A stretch of DNA of 64,000 bases from a candidate division KSB1 bacterium (lineage in GTDB: Bacteria; Zhuqueibacterota; Zhuqueibacteria; Zhuqueibacterales; Zhuqueibacteraceae). The stretch is taken from NCBI GenBank assembly GCA_034506175.1, contig JAPDQB010000003.1, forward strand, positions 122,825 through 186,824, read 5' to 3'. The stretch's first letter is position 1; every line of letters begins with the position of its first letter. Of this stretch, positions 9,592 to 17,457 are shown in pieces. Both the position numbers and the translations under genes were made by a program. The notes beneath the pieces are model-generated. The model saw only the letters and a list, made by a program, of their open reading frames with translations, was not told where the DNA came from and did no database searches.

Positions 9592-9640
9592 TTTCGTAGT
9601 CGTGCCTTCAGGCACCGACCCTGAAGGGTCTACTACGAAA
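9592..9640. repeat. REP-like module with two hairpins
   Basis: Perfect outer arms TTTCGTAGT (9592-9600) and ACTACGAAA (9632-9640) enclose two perfect 5-bp hairpins, GTGCC-TTCA-GGCAC (9602-9615) and GACCC-TGAA-GGGTC (9617-9630). The whole can fold as a three-way cruciform. It shares the CCTTCAGG core with the neighbouring module at 9468-9536. The stretch 9297-9732 holds no gene, only these modules and the receptor leader. Confidence 0.8.
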
Positions 9641-9732
9641 GCTATTTTCCGGCAAGATGCACCAAGCCACATCGAATGGCCTCGAGCTGCCGCCACGCGT
9701 CAAAAGAATCTGAAATTTTTCAGGAAGAAAAT

Positions 9733-10077
9733 TTAGGCAAGAAAAGCGGGAGGACCGCGACGGAGGAAAATATGCGAACTGCAGGAGAGCAGGAGCGAGG
9801 TTTCGGCAAAATCCATCCATGCTTGCGGCGCACTCAAAATCGCCAAGCTGAATGCCGGCGCGATTTCAGCAGCAACGCCGGAAAGCTGGCAGATGAAACA
9901 GTTGTGGGAAAATTGTGCGGCAGTGGATTTTCCGGAGGGTTGACTGCCGGTGTCGGCGACCGTCGGCTGGCTGGCGGAGGGCATGGCATGGCGGTGGGTG
10001 TACTCCGCAAGGAAACCCACCAGCAGCATGATGACCATCAGGCCGGCTGCCATGCAGCGCTTTAATTTGTCGTTCAT
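9733..10077 (-). CDS. Small secreted protein with CxxC, DUF2946-like
   Basis: 114 residues: a hydrophobic segment (about 10-26), EYTHRHAMP, a HNCFICQ motif, and the C-terminal RRGPPAFLA. The ATG at 10077 has GAGGAG upstream. It is the first gene ahead of the TonB receptor. With the similar protein at 5389-5694 it brackets the operon. His and Cys content and context suggest periplasmic metal handling. The family has no established activity. Confidence 0.65.
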   Translation of the reverse strand: MNDKLKRCMAAGLMVIMLLVGFLAEYTHRHAMPSASQPTVADTGSQPSGKSTAAQFSHNCFICQLSGVAAEIAPAFSLAILSAPQAWMDFAETSLLLSCSSHIFLRRGPPAFLA

Positions 10078-10227
10078 GCTAAAACTCCTCGGCTTGTACC
10101 ACGGTTAATTGTTCAACATAGCACAACGCGGCGAAGAAGTGATTTATTCCGTATGCATCAAGATAAGCAAAATGAGCGGAATTTGTCAACAGAATTTTAA
10201 TGGGAGACGCGAAAAAACGCGGCGCGT

Positions 10228-10854
10228 TCAAGGCGCCCAATTTTTTTCGCCGGCCTCGATGCGCACCGCCAGCCGATTTTCCGCCGGCGGAATGGGGCAA
10301 CTATAACCTTTCTTGCCATACGCGCAAGAGGGGTTGTAAGCCAAGTTGAAATCGACGACGTAGCGATTATCGCTGCGCTCTTCCAAATCGATATAACGGC
10401 CGCCGCTGTAACTCTCGCGGCCGCTGGTGGCATCCAGGAATGGAATGAAGAGCAAATGCCGATACTTGGGCGCGAGGTCGAGCAGCTTGTAAACCTGCAG
10501 GCGATGGGTTTTGCCCTCGAATTGGAATTCAAAATAGCCGTAGCGCAGCGTTTTGCGCTGGCGGCCGTCGCTGGCGATGATGTCGAAAGTCTCGCGTTTG
10601 TCGTAGCGTTTGATCGCGCCTTCGAAGCGTAAATTCGCATTGACCGGAAAGTAAGACAGGCCTTTGAAATTTTTCCTGGCGTTGTCCGGCAGGGGTGAAG
10701 CTTTGCTGTTCAGAAAAGCCTGGTCTTTTTCGCGGCGCTGCTGCTCGATGGCGTGAGTCCAATTGCTCGCTGGTGATTGGGTTATTGCACTATTGACCAG
10801 GCACAACTGCAGGCAAATCAATGGACAAAATTTTGCCGCAGAAGCAGTAAGCAT
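10228..10854 (-). CDS. DUF1684 family protein, secreted
   Basis: About 208 residues from the ATG at 10854, which gives a signal-peptide-like start; the frame is open back to 10938. The body matches DUF1684, with KNFKGLSYFPVN near the middle and the conserved block DATSGRESYSGGRYIDLE, then DFNLAYNPSCAYG, YSCPIPPAENRL and VRIEAGEKN. DUF1684 proteins are widespread and uncharacterised. The conserved PSCAY and CPIPP Cys residues are present. It stands apart from both flanking operons, so no role is proposed. Confidence 0.82.
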   Translation of the reverse strand: MLTASAAKFCPLICLQLCLVNSAITQSPASNWTHAIEQQRREKDQAFLNSKASPLPDNARKNFKGLSYFPVNANLRFEGAIKRYDKRETFDIIASDGRQRKTLRYGYFEFQFEGKTHRLQVYKLLDLAPKYRHLLFIPFLDATSGRESYSGGRYIDLEERSDNRYVVDFNLAYNPSCAYGKKGYSCPIPPAENRLAVRIEAGEKNWAP

Positions 10855-11039
10855 CTTTTGCAGATAAAATTGAATCGGAATGGCCGTTGCCGCGCGTGGT
10901 GTTCTGGCCGGTGTGGCGCCGGTGAAGATCATAAACACCTGCCTGAGTTTGGATTTCCTGCTGGTTCGTTCATTGCTGAATCTCGTGATGATGAAATACG
11001 AAAAATTTTAACAGCGCCAAGTTTTTCTTGCGATCACGT

Positions 11040-11528
11040 TCAGCCATTCAATTCTCGCAATTCCCGTTCCATGCGTTGTGCATAGGGGTCATGGGGATCT
11101 GACCTCATCGTCGCAGACGCTTTTGCCGGCTCGGCGTGGCGATGCAAAAACCGCCACAAGATCCAACTGCCGGTGAGCAAAGCGGCGAAAGGCAGGATCC
11201 AAGCCAACAGGTTGAAGCCTTGCTTCGTGGGCTTGGCCAAAATGCGCTCGCCGTACTGGGAGACATACGCTTGCAAAATTTCGCCTTCGCTTTTGCCCTG
11301 TGCCAGCGCGCCGCGGATTTGCATGCGCATTTCGTAAGCAATTGGCGAGCTGTGCGCATCCGCCGTCATCGTCCAGCAGCACGGCGCAATCAGCTGGCTG
11401 GAAATTTCTCTCACGTCTTCATTCGAAACCCCTCGCGTGGAATCCGGCAAATCTCTCGCGACGCCTGGTCGCAAAAATAAAACCATGCTCAAGAGAATTA
11501 GCCGCTGGAAAAACAATGAATTTTTCAT
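11040..11528 (-). CDS. CcmH/NrfF-like cytochrome c maturation protein
   Basis: 162 residues: signal peptide, then EISSQLIAPCCWTMTADAH and GEILQAYVSQYGERILAKP, then a membrane helix (LLAWILPFAALLTGSWILW) and a charged tail. This is the CcmH plan, a membrane-anchored reductant of apocytochrome c haem-binding Cys. The active site reads APCCW, a vicinal Cys pair instead of the classical LRCxxC; this variant occurs in FCB-type homologues. The start at 11528 gives a proper signal peptide, whereas the longer frame to 11684 overlaps the upstream gene. It follows PCuAC, SCO1 and cytochrome c genes, all on the same strand. Confidence 0.82.
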   Translation of the reverse strand: MKNSLFFQRLILLSMVLFLRPGVARDLPDSTRGVSNEDVREISSQLIAPCCWTMTADAHSSPIAYEMRMQIRGALAQGKSEGEILQAYVSQYGERILAKPTKQGFNLLAWILPFAALLTGSWILWRFLHRHAEPAKASATMRSDPHDPYAQRMERELRELNG

Positions 11529-11604
11529 AGCGCCCAAAGATTCGTTCAAGATATTTTTTACAAAATACTGATGCCAAACAATTGAACAACTTTTCATAAA
11601 AGTT

Positions 11605-12084
11605 TCATGGCTGCCGCACGGTTGAGAAGGCGGTTTTCGTGCCGCTCTTTTCAAAATCGAGGTGCAACTCAATACTGTCGCCAACCGCGAGCGAACGCCT
11701 CAAACCCATTAACATGATGTGGCGTCCACGCGGCTCCAGTTTCGTGCTACCTTGCGCCGGAATTGCGATACCGTTTTCGACGGGCTGCATCATCATGCGG
11801 TCGCCGTCCATGATGGTTTCGTGCAGTTCCACCGTCTCGCAAATCTCCGTCCGCACGCGCAGCAGGCGGTCTGCTGCGCTGCCGCTATTTTGTATAGTCA
11901 AATAGACCACACCATTGGCCCCCGCATGATGCCGGTGCGCCGCCGCGCTATCCGTCATCGCTCCGGCAACCATTACCGGCCGCGACCAAATTTCTGCGAT
12001 GCTGATTTCAGCCTTGTCTGAAGGGCGCTGGCAACCCGCGCTCAGGATAATCAGCAATAAACCAAAACAAAAAATCTTCGGCAT
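11605..12084 (-). CDS. PCuAC-type periplasmic copper chaperone (lipoprotein)
   Basis: 159 residues with a lipoprotein signal (LSAGC). The copper-site pattern of the PCuAC/DUF461 family is visible: VELHETIMDGDRMMMQPV followed about 20 residues later by RGRHIMLMGL, supplying His and Met ligands. An AAAHRHHAG insertion adds more His. PCuAC proteins hand Cu(I) to SCO proteins or directly to the CuA/CuB sites of cytochrome oxidase. AAAGGAG before the ATG at 12084 fixes the start. The SCO1 gene lies directly upstream, which supports a copper-delivery pair. Confidence 0.92.
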   Translation of the reverse strand: MPKIFCFGLLLIILSAGCQRPSDKAEISIAEIWSRPVMVAGAMTDSAAAHRHHAGANGVVYLTIQNSGSAADRLLRVRTEICETVELHETIMDGDRMMMQPVENGIAIPAQGSTKLEPRGRHIMLMGLRRSLAVGDSIELHLDFEKSGTKTAFSTVRQP

Positions 12085-12095
12085 AAACTCTCCTT

Positions 12096-12674
12096 TCACT
12101 TTTTCTCTTTCAATAAGAGTCGGATGTCGTGCGCGACGTCTTCGACCGGCGCGTCGTGGCCGATCAGAAGCCGCAGAACACCGGTTTGATCCACCACGAA
12201 CATGCGCGTCGTATGATTCATCAAATATCCCGCGGCGCTGGCTGCGATATTGACTTTCTCGATATAGACGCCGAAATCGGCATAAACCTCTTTCAACGCC
12301 GCCGGGCTGCCGGTCAAGCCGAGGATATCCGAGCTGAACACGGCCAAATGCGTTTTCAACTTTTCCGGCGTATCGCGCTGCGGATCAACGGTGACATAAA
12401 CGAATTTGACTTTCGCGGTGTCGGCTCCCAACGCGTCGTGCACGCGCTTCCAAGTCGAAAGCGTCAACGGGCAAACATCCGGGCAAAACGTGTAGCCGAA
12501 AAAGAACAGCACCACTTTGCCGCGATGGTCGCTCAATTTGAAGAGCCGGCCGTTTTGATCCGGCAACTTGAAATCCGCGATCGGCCTTTCCGGCATTTCA
12601 GTGCCGCGAAACGTATCGGTGGTGCGGCACGCCCAAACGGCCAGCGCGATGGAAAAAATCAGCGTGGTTCGCAT
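12096..12674 (-). CDS. SCO1/SenC family copper protein
   Basis: 192 residues: signal or anchor sequence, then FKLPDQNGRLFKLSDHRGKVVLFFFGYTFC (thioredoxin-like core, given here as FKLPDQNGRLFKLSDHRGK and VVLFFFGYTFC), the copper motif FCPDVCP, VTVDPQRDTPEKL, and the distal His in YLMNHTTRMFVVD. All three copper ligands (two Cys, one His) are present. SCO proteins metallate or reduce the CuA centre of cytochrome oxidase. The ATG at 12674 is chosen because the longer frame to 12944 lies entirely over the upstream cytochrome c gene. Its 5' end overlaps nothing after this choice. Confidence 0.95.
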   Translation of the reverse strand: MRTTLIFSIALAVWACRTTDTFRGTEMPERPIADFKLPDQNGRLFKLSDHRGKVVLFFFGYTFCPDVCPLTLSTWKRVHDALGADTAKVKFVYVTVDPQRDTPEKLKTHLAVFSSDILGLTGSPAALKEVYADFGVYIEKVNIAASAAGYLMNHTTRMFVVDQTGVLRLLIGHDAPVEDVAHDIRLLLKEKK

Positions 12675-12703
12675 AAAGCCATTTTCCGTAAAAATATTGG
12701 CAG

Positions 12704-13297
12704 CTATTTTGATTGATATAAATAACGGATATAAAGATAAATCGCCAGAATATCGTTCTCCGGCAAAACTTCTCCCCAGCCCATCATCGCGGTGCCGGCA
12801 ATGCCTTGGCGGATAATTTGCAACCGCGCTTGTTCGGAGAAAAAAGTCGCGTGCGCCGCGTCGGTGAAATTCGACGGCGGCTGCAACAGCACGCCTGGGT
12901 GCGCGACTTTGCCGTCGCCGCGCTCGCCGTGACAACTCGCGCAAAGCTGCGCGAATAATTCACTGCCGCGTTTGAGTTGCGGCACGGTTGCCGCCGGAAT
13001 CGGCGTGTTATATTTTTCACCAAGCGTTTGCTGCAACTGCTGCCGCAATTCCTTCCAACGGCGCTGTTGCTCCGGCGAAGGCGGAAGCGAAGCATTGTTT
13101 TTACCGCAGCCGCTGGGCAGCAAATCAGCGAGTTTGAGAAAAGCAAACCGACCGCCGCACGAATCGCCGCAACCCGAAGTCAACATGGCGGCATGATAGG
13201 CGCGGTTTTTCGCCGCCAGCCATTCCCTGGTTTTGTACAAACCCCAAAAAAGCAGGAGCAGCAGTGCAAAATAAATCCACTCTGCACGTGTGAGCAT
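12704..13297 (-). CDS. Membrane-anchored monohaem cytochrome c
   Basis: 197 residues: N-terminal membrane helix (about 8-20), a Cys-rich linker (SGCGDSCGG, PSGCGKNN), then a cytochrome c domain with the haem motif CASCHG near residue 118 and a distal Met in TAMMGWGEVLPENDILA. It should be an electron carrier at the periplasmic face. Placement directly before SCO1, PCuAC and CcmH-like genes suggests a role in respiratory-complex supply or assembly. The Cys-rich linker between anchor and haem domain is unusual. Confidence 0.9.
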   Translation of the reverse strand: MLTRAEWIYFALLLLLFWGLYKTREWLAAKNRAYHAAMLTSGCGDSCGGRFAFLKLADLLPSGCGKNNASLPPSPEQQRRWKELRQQLQQTLGEKYNTPIPAATVPQLKRGSELFAQLCASCHGERGDGKVAHPGVLLQPPSNFTDAAHATFFSEQARLQIIRQGIAGTAMMGWGEVLPENDILAIYLYIRYLYQSK

Positions 13298-13357
13298 GAT
13301 TGAAAACTTTAATTCAAGACGCGAAGCTGATGAACCAACGATTTTCCCTGGGAAAAT

Positions 13358-13759
13358 TTAGCGGAGCGTGAAAAGGTGGCGGGGAGGATGGAAGAAGTCG
13401 GCAATCACTGCCGCAGTGAAGGGCACGGCCGGGTCGAGCTTGAATTGGGAGCTCGGGTTTTGCAGAAGATTTTCAAGATCGGCCGCCGGGTTGAGACAAG
13501 AGAAATCATTGTCGAAAGTAATTCTCGGCGAAACCGGTTTACTCTCTTTTTCGCCGGCGTCGTTGGCTTTGGTGATCTCTTTGGCGAGATGGCATTTGCC
13601 TTCACATTGCAATTCCGGCTTGTTTTTGTTTTCACAAAGCGTCTGCGCAATGTAGGCTTTGTTCAGCATGTATTGGACTGAAGGGCAAAATGGCTTGCAC
13701 AGCGCGAGCAGATACACGAGCAGCAACTGGGCGGCAGCCATTTTGGAAAGATTAAGCAT
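13358..13759 (-). CDS. Small Cys-rich protein with CEGKC motif
   Basis: 133 residues with an N-terminal hydrophobic segment (about 8-22) and the pattern YIAQTLCENKNKPELQCEGKC followed by HLAKEITKA, here split for length: LCENKNKPELQ, then CEGKCHLAKE. Proteins with this N-x-YI-LCENxxxPxLxCxGKCxLxK pattern occur in many Bacteroidetes-like genomes and are annotated hypothetical. Three close Cys suggest a redox or metal site. It begins the run leading into cytochrome c and SCO1. No function is claimed. Confidence 0.65.
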   Translation of the reverse strand: MLNLSKMAAAQLLLVYLLALCKPFCPSVQYMLNKAYIAQTLCENKNKPELQCEGKCHLAKEITKANDAGEKESKPVSPRITFDNDFSCLNPAADLENLLQNPSSQFKLDPAVPFTAAVIADFFHPPRHLFTLR

Positions 13760-13794
13760 GCGATGAATATAAAAATAAATTTAATGAAAAGCAA

Positions 13795-13833
13795 GCGGGA
13801 CTTTTTTAAATTTTTTATTTTAAAAAGTCCCGC
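13795..13833. repeat. 15-bp inverted repeat, possible terminator
   Basis: GCGGGACTTTTTTAAA (13795-13810) pairs with TTTAAAAAGTCCCGC (13819-13833), one bulge, around an AT-rich loop. It sits in the 90-base gap between two minus-strand genes and could end the outer-membrane protein transcript or be a small mobile-repeat remnant. Confidence 0.6.
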
Positions 13834-13849
13834 CTGCGAGAACCCTTGC

Positions 13850-14812
13850 TTATAAGCTCCACACCAAACCAGTGCGCACGTTCACTTTTTCATTCTGCTC
13901 ACCGTGCAAATTTTCAACAACCGGAATTTGCACCTGGCCGCGCAGCGACAGGGCGCCGCCGAGCCGCAGCCGCAAGCCCGGGGAAAAATAAACCACGGTG
14001 CCGCCGCTGTTGGGATCGACTTCGCCGCCGGCGTCGTCATAATCCGCCGTGCGGCCATTGATCTCGGCGATCACGTCCACCGGATTGAACAACGCCTTTT
14101 GCGCCGCGGCATTGAAGCGAAAAACATTGCCGTAGGCAAAGCCTTGATCATTCGCGCCATTGGCTTGATAGCTGGCGCTGAAAAACAGCGGCACGCTGCC
14201 GGAAGGGTGCAAAAGCTGCGCGCCGAAGATGCCGGCCCAGGCGCCGCTGCCGGTTTGCAGATGCTGATCGAGCAATTCGCCGGCGGCATTTTTCTGCTCG
14301 GAATTCCCAAGCGGCACGCGGCTGCCGGCAACGCCCTGCAGTTGCCAGGCGCCGTTGGCGAAACTCAACAAATGCGCCATGGCCATGATTTCCGGATCGC
14401 CGAGGCCGTCAGCGGTTTCGGCGCCGTCCTGGTTGGAAATGCGATTAAACGTGTAGGGCACCGAAGCCATCAGCATAATCCGATTGCTCACGCCATATTT
14501 GAGTGTGAGTTGCACGGCGTTGTGCACATGTGAGTCCAATTCCGCCTCGCCGTGTTGAATCCCCAATGGCGCAGAAATTTTGGCCAGGCCCAGGCCCTGA
14601 TGATGATCATCGTGGTGATGATGATGCCTGGCGGCGCTTTTGCGCGTGTTGAAATGATCGACGGCAAAAAGCAGGCGGCCGGCGGTGAGCTGGCGCGCGT
14701 TGTTGATGAAAAAGCTCTGGTCGCCGCAACGGCAGACCGAGCAGGCGAAGACTGCAGATTGCGCCAAAAGCGCAACCGCGATGAGAATGCCCAAAAGGCG
14801 AAGAGATCGCAT
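13850..14812 (-). CDS. Outer-membrane barrel protein with Cys and His metal motifs
   Basis: 320 residues from the ATG at 14812 (GGAGAAA upstream). After the signal peptide comes CSVCRCGDQSFF, then a His/Asp run (RHHHHHDDHHQG, about residues 60-72), and then a barrel-like series of alternating strands ending in Leu. It resembles the transporter-like outer-membrane family also called MetA-pathway of phenol degradation (PF13557). The Cys cluster at the mature N-terminus and the His loop suggest metal binding, in keeping with the copper genes downstream. The substrate is unknown. Confidence 0.75.
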   Translation of the reverse strand: MRSLRLLGILIAVALLAQSAVFACSVCRCGDQSFFINNARQLTAGRLLFAVDHFNTRKSAARHHHHHDDHHQGLGLAKISAPLGIQHGEAELDSHVHNAVQLTLKYGVSNRIMLMASVPYTFNRISNQDGAETADGLGDPEIMAMAHLLSFANGAWQLQGVAGSRVPLGNSEQKNAAGELLDQHLQTGSGAWAGIFGAQLLHPSGSVPLFFSASYQANGANDQGFAYGNVFRFNAAAQKALFNPVDVIAEINGRTADYDDAGGEVDPNSGGTVVYFSPGLRLRLGGALSLRGQVQIPVVENLHGEQNEKVNVRTGLVWSL

Positions 14813-14889
14813 AATAGTTTCTCCGGTAAAAATATTGGCAAAATAATTTATCGAAAAAATAATTAAAAGCGTTAAATTCAGGTTTTGAA

Positions 14890-15267
14890 TCAACACCGCC
14901 ACGGCGGGCCGTCTGGAGGCGGAATGACGAGATTGGAAAGTTTCTTGGGACGCAAGAGAGGAAAGCTTGCTTCCCCAAACTCCGGCTCTGCTAAAGCCAG
15001 GTTGTTTTCAAAAAATAAATTTGCCGTCCACGGCAGTGTCGAGGGCGTTGAAGGTTTGCAATTGACCCAACTTCGAGAAGATGATGGTGACCCGCCGCCG
15101 TTTCCGGCTTGGCTCAAAGCCGGCAGGCAACAACACACGTCACCGCAATTCATTCCACAAGGATCAGGACGCTGCAAAAAAGCAGTGACGAGTATCGGCG
15201 CGGTGAGGGTGGCCGAGCAAGCCAACAGCAACCAACCAATCCAAAATTTATTTCTTAATAATTTCAT
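14890..15267 (-). CDS. Cys-rich secreted small protein
   Basis: 125 residues, not recognised. Hydrophobic start (about 8-29), then CGMNCGDVCCCLP with five Cys in eleven residues, a Ser/Gly-rich linker, and the tail PPPDGPPWRC. It overlaps the last 20 bases of the truncated ROK gene upstream and precedes the His-rich outer-membrane protein. The Cys cluster and neighbours suggest metal binding. The tail recalls the RxPP ends of the DUF2946-like proteins nearby but is not the same. Confidence 0.5.
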   Translation of the reverse strand: MKLLRNKFWIGWLLLACSATLTAPILVTAFLQRPDPCGMNCGDVCCCLPALSQAGNGGGSPSSSRSWVNCKPSTPSTLPWTANLFFENNLALAEPEFGEASFPLLRPKKLSNLVIPPPDGPPWRC

Positions 15268-15535
15268 GGATAATTTCGAGAGGTAACATGATCGACGTTA
15301 CCAGGACAAGATGATCGCGCGCCGCCAGGCCCGGCGCGGCCAAGCCGATCCACCTCGCGGCTTCGCCAAGTTTGCTTTCGACCGCATTGATCATCTTTCT
15401 GATCTGCTCGGCCCATCGCTTCTCGAGGTCGTCGTGCGACGGCTCGGTGCGGCGTTTCAAAACCGTTCCGTCTTCTTTTGCGGTGACGAGTTTGATATTG
15501 GTTACGCCGAGATCAAAGCCGATGGCAAAGTTCAT
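15248..15535 (-). pseudogene. ROK-family sugar kinase, truncated N-terminal fragment
   Basis: 95 residues that match only the N-terminal ATP-binding part of ROK proteins: FAIGFDLGVTNIKLVTAKEDG, then a helix and WIGLAAPGLAAR. Usual length is about 300 residues; the sugar-binding and CxCGxxGC zinc regions are absent. The final residues (LVLVTSIMLPLEIIHEIIKK) do not resemble a ROK continuation. The start ATG overlaps the stop of the SDR gene (ATGA), so translation is probably still coupled. It reads as a 3'-deleted gene, or a small stand-alone derivative. Confidence 0.65.
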
Positions 15536-16326
15536 TGATACTGTCCTTCGCTCATCATCCAACCGCCGTCAATCGCCAAAACTTGTCCGGTGACGAAACG
15601 CGAGCCGTCGGACATGAAATACACCGCGGCGTCGTCCAAATCTTGCGGCGCGCCAATGCGGCCGCCGTCCAGCGGCTGTTTGGTTTTAATATATTGCATG
15701 ATATTCTGGTCATTTTTTGCGCGTTGTGACATTGGGGTTTCGGTCAATCCCGGCGCGATGACATTGACACGAATGTTATAAGGCGCGTAGTATGCGGCAA
15801 CGGCGCGGGTGAATCCGACAATCGCGGCTTTGGCCGCGGCGTAGGCGTGCGTGGCAAAATATTTTGACGCCGGCGAAAACGCCAACACTGATCCCATGTT
15901 TAAAATGCTGCCGCCGGTTTTTTGCTCCATGAAAGCTTTCACCGCGGCACGATTGGAATAAACGATAGAATAAAAATTGAGCCGCATCGTGGCTTCCAGG
16001 CCGGCGTCGGTCATTTCGTGCAGCGGGCCGTCGCCCATTTTCCGGCCGCTGCCGCCGGCGACGTGATACAGACCACGAAATCCGCCGAAGCGTTGTTGCG
16101 CCTCTTGTATGGCGCGAAAAGCCGTGACTGAACTTGTTGCATCGGCGGCGAAGACAAATGCAGCTTCGCCGAGCAAGCGTTGCGCCTTTTCCAAATGCTC
16201 ATCGTCTCGCCCGACGGCGACGATCTTCGCGCCATGTGCCAGGAAAGCGCGCGCGGCAGAAAGTCCCATGCCGCTGGTGCCGCCGATGATGACAATGGTT
16301 TTTCCGTTTAACGACAGGTTGTTCAT
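15532..16326 (-). CDS. Short-chain dehydrogenase/reductase (SDR)
   Basis: 264 residues with a full classical SDR plan: cofactor motif GGTSGMG (about 15-21), NAG-like YHVAGGSG, catalytic Ser in NMGSVLAFS, catalytic YxxxK as YAAAK, and the PG motif in VIAPGLTETPM. It ends with the usual LAIDGGWM. It should oxidise or reduce a hydroxyl/keto substrate with NAD(P). The substrate is not readable. Coupled by a 4-base overlap to the truncated ROK gene, hinting that the two once acted in a sugar pathway. Confidence 0.93.
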   Translation of the reverse strand: MNNLSLNGKTIVIIGGTSGMGLSAARAFLAHGAKIVAVGRDDEHLEKAQRLLGEAAFVFAADATSSVTAFRAIQEAQQRFGGFRGLYHVAGGSGRKMGDGPLHEMTDAGLEATMRLNFYSIVYSNRAAVKAFMEQKTGGSILNMGSVLAFSPASKYFATHAYAAAKAAIVGFTRAVAAYYAPYNIRVNVIAPGLTETPMSQRAKNDQNIMQYIKTKQPLDGGRIGAPQDLDDAAVYFMSDGSRFVTGQVLAIDGGWMMSEGQYQ

Positions 16327-16410
16327 CGAAAAAAATTCTATTTCATGAAAGATTTCAGTAAAGCTAATTTTTGTTCTGAGCTGAGTTGCGAAAAGTCGTG
16401 AATTCCATCT

Positions 16411-17424
16411 TTACCCGATGCTGCGCCAATCGCTCCGCCTAATAAAAAGCCCGTTACTCCGCAACACGTTTTGATTTTCCCATCCACCAAAATACAAAAA
16501 TTTTTCCTGATCCGAATTTTCGTCTTGCGTCATGAGCAAGGCAAGCACGTCATTGTGCTGCTTGCAGTAGTCTTCAATCTCCTCCGGTGTCATGATCATA
16601 AACGCCGTGGAGACCGCATCCGTCGTCGCGGCCTCCGGCGCGATGGCCCAGGCCGCGCGTTTGCCGGCGAGCGGTTGGCCGGTGCGAGGATTGATGATGT
16701 GCTGTCCCTTGCGCAAGCCCGAGCCGCTCACGGCTTGATCGCGCAAATGCAGATGAACGAGAATTTGCCCGGGATGCATTGGGTTGCTGATGGTGAGCGG
16801 CCATCCGTTTTTTTCCGGCGGCGAGCCGAGCGCAAAAACAGAGCTGCGTCCGCCGTGAATCAAGGCGATTTCAATCTCCCATTCACGCAACAAGTTGGTC
16901 ATGACATCCACCGCGTAGCCTTTGCCAACCGCGCCGAGATCGACGTGCACCGGACTCGATTGCAACGTGACCGTGTGCTGCAATTCATCGAGATCGAGAA
17001 GCTGCATGCCGATATTTCGCCGCGCTTCGGCAAGCTCGTCGGCGGAGGGCGAGCGCAACGTTTTATCCGGATTGAGCCAGCATTTCAGCAACGGACCAAT
17101 CGTCACATCAAACGCGCCTGCCGTTTCTTCAAAGACGCGCTTCGAGAGTTTGAGGCATTCAAACGCGTCGAGGCCAAGCGACAACGGCTGGTTGGCGGCG
17201 AGATGGTTGAGGCGCGCAATGTCGCTGTTGGGCAGAAATCGGCTCAGTTCCTGCTCGAGGCGATCCAGCTCATTGAAGGCTTCCAGCGCCGCTTGCTGCG
17301 CGTAACCGGCGTCGTCGTTCACGATAAAAATTTCATAAATCGTTGCCATCGCCTTGTGGGCGAAGCGATGCAAGTCGGGAATAGCGCCTGAAGTCAAGTC
17401 GATATTTTGTGAAGTTGGCGTCAT
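16411..17424 (-). CDS. apbE: FAD:protein FMN transferase (ApbE family)
   Basis: 337 residues. Signature elements: FDVTIGPLLKCW, VDLGAVGKGYAVD (the FAD-binding core), HGGRSSVFALG, HIINPRTGQP, and the Mg site ATTDAVSTAFMIM. ApbE enzymes attach FMN to Thr of partner flavoproteins such as RnfG/NqrC or secreted reductases. There is no obvious signal peptide, so it may be cytoplasmic or its true start may lie elsewhere. No target flavoprotein is seen in the window. It stands between the SDR and the Agl23-like gene. Confidence 0.92.
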   Translation of the reverse strand: MTPTSQNIDLTSGAIPDLHRFAHKAMATIYEIFIVNDDAGYAQQAALEAFNELDRLEQELSRFLPNSDIARLNHLAANQPLSLGLDAFECLKLSKRVFEETAGAFDVTIGPLLKCWLNPDKTLRSPSADELAEARRNIGMQLLDLDELQHTVTLQSSPVHVDLGAVGKGYAVDVMTNLLREWEIEIALIHGGRSSVFALGSPPEKNGWPLTISNPMHPGQILVHLHLRDQAVSGSGLRKGQHIINPRTGQPLAGKRAAWAIAPEAATTDAVSTAFMIMTPEEIEDYCKQHNDVLALLMTQDENSDQEKFLYFGGWENQNVLRSNGLFIRRSDWRSIG

Positions 17425-17457
17425 CGATTTGCGAATTAAGATTTTACGAATTACGAT

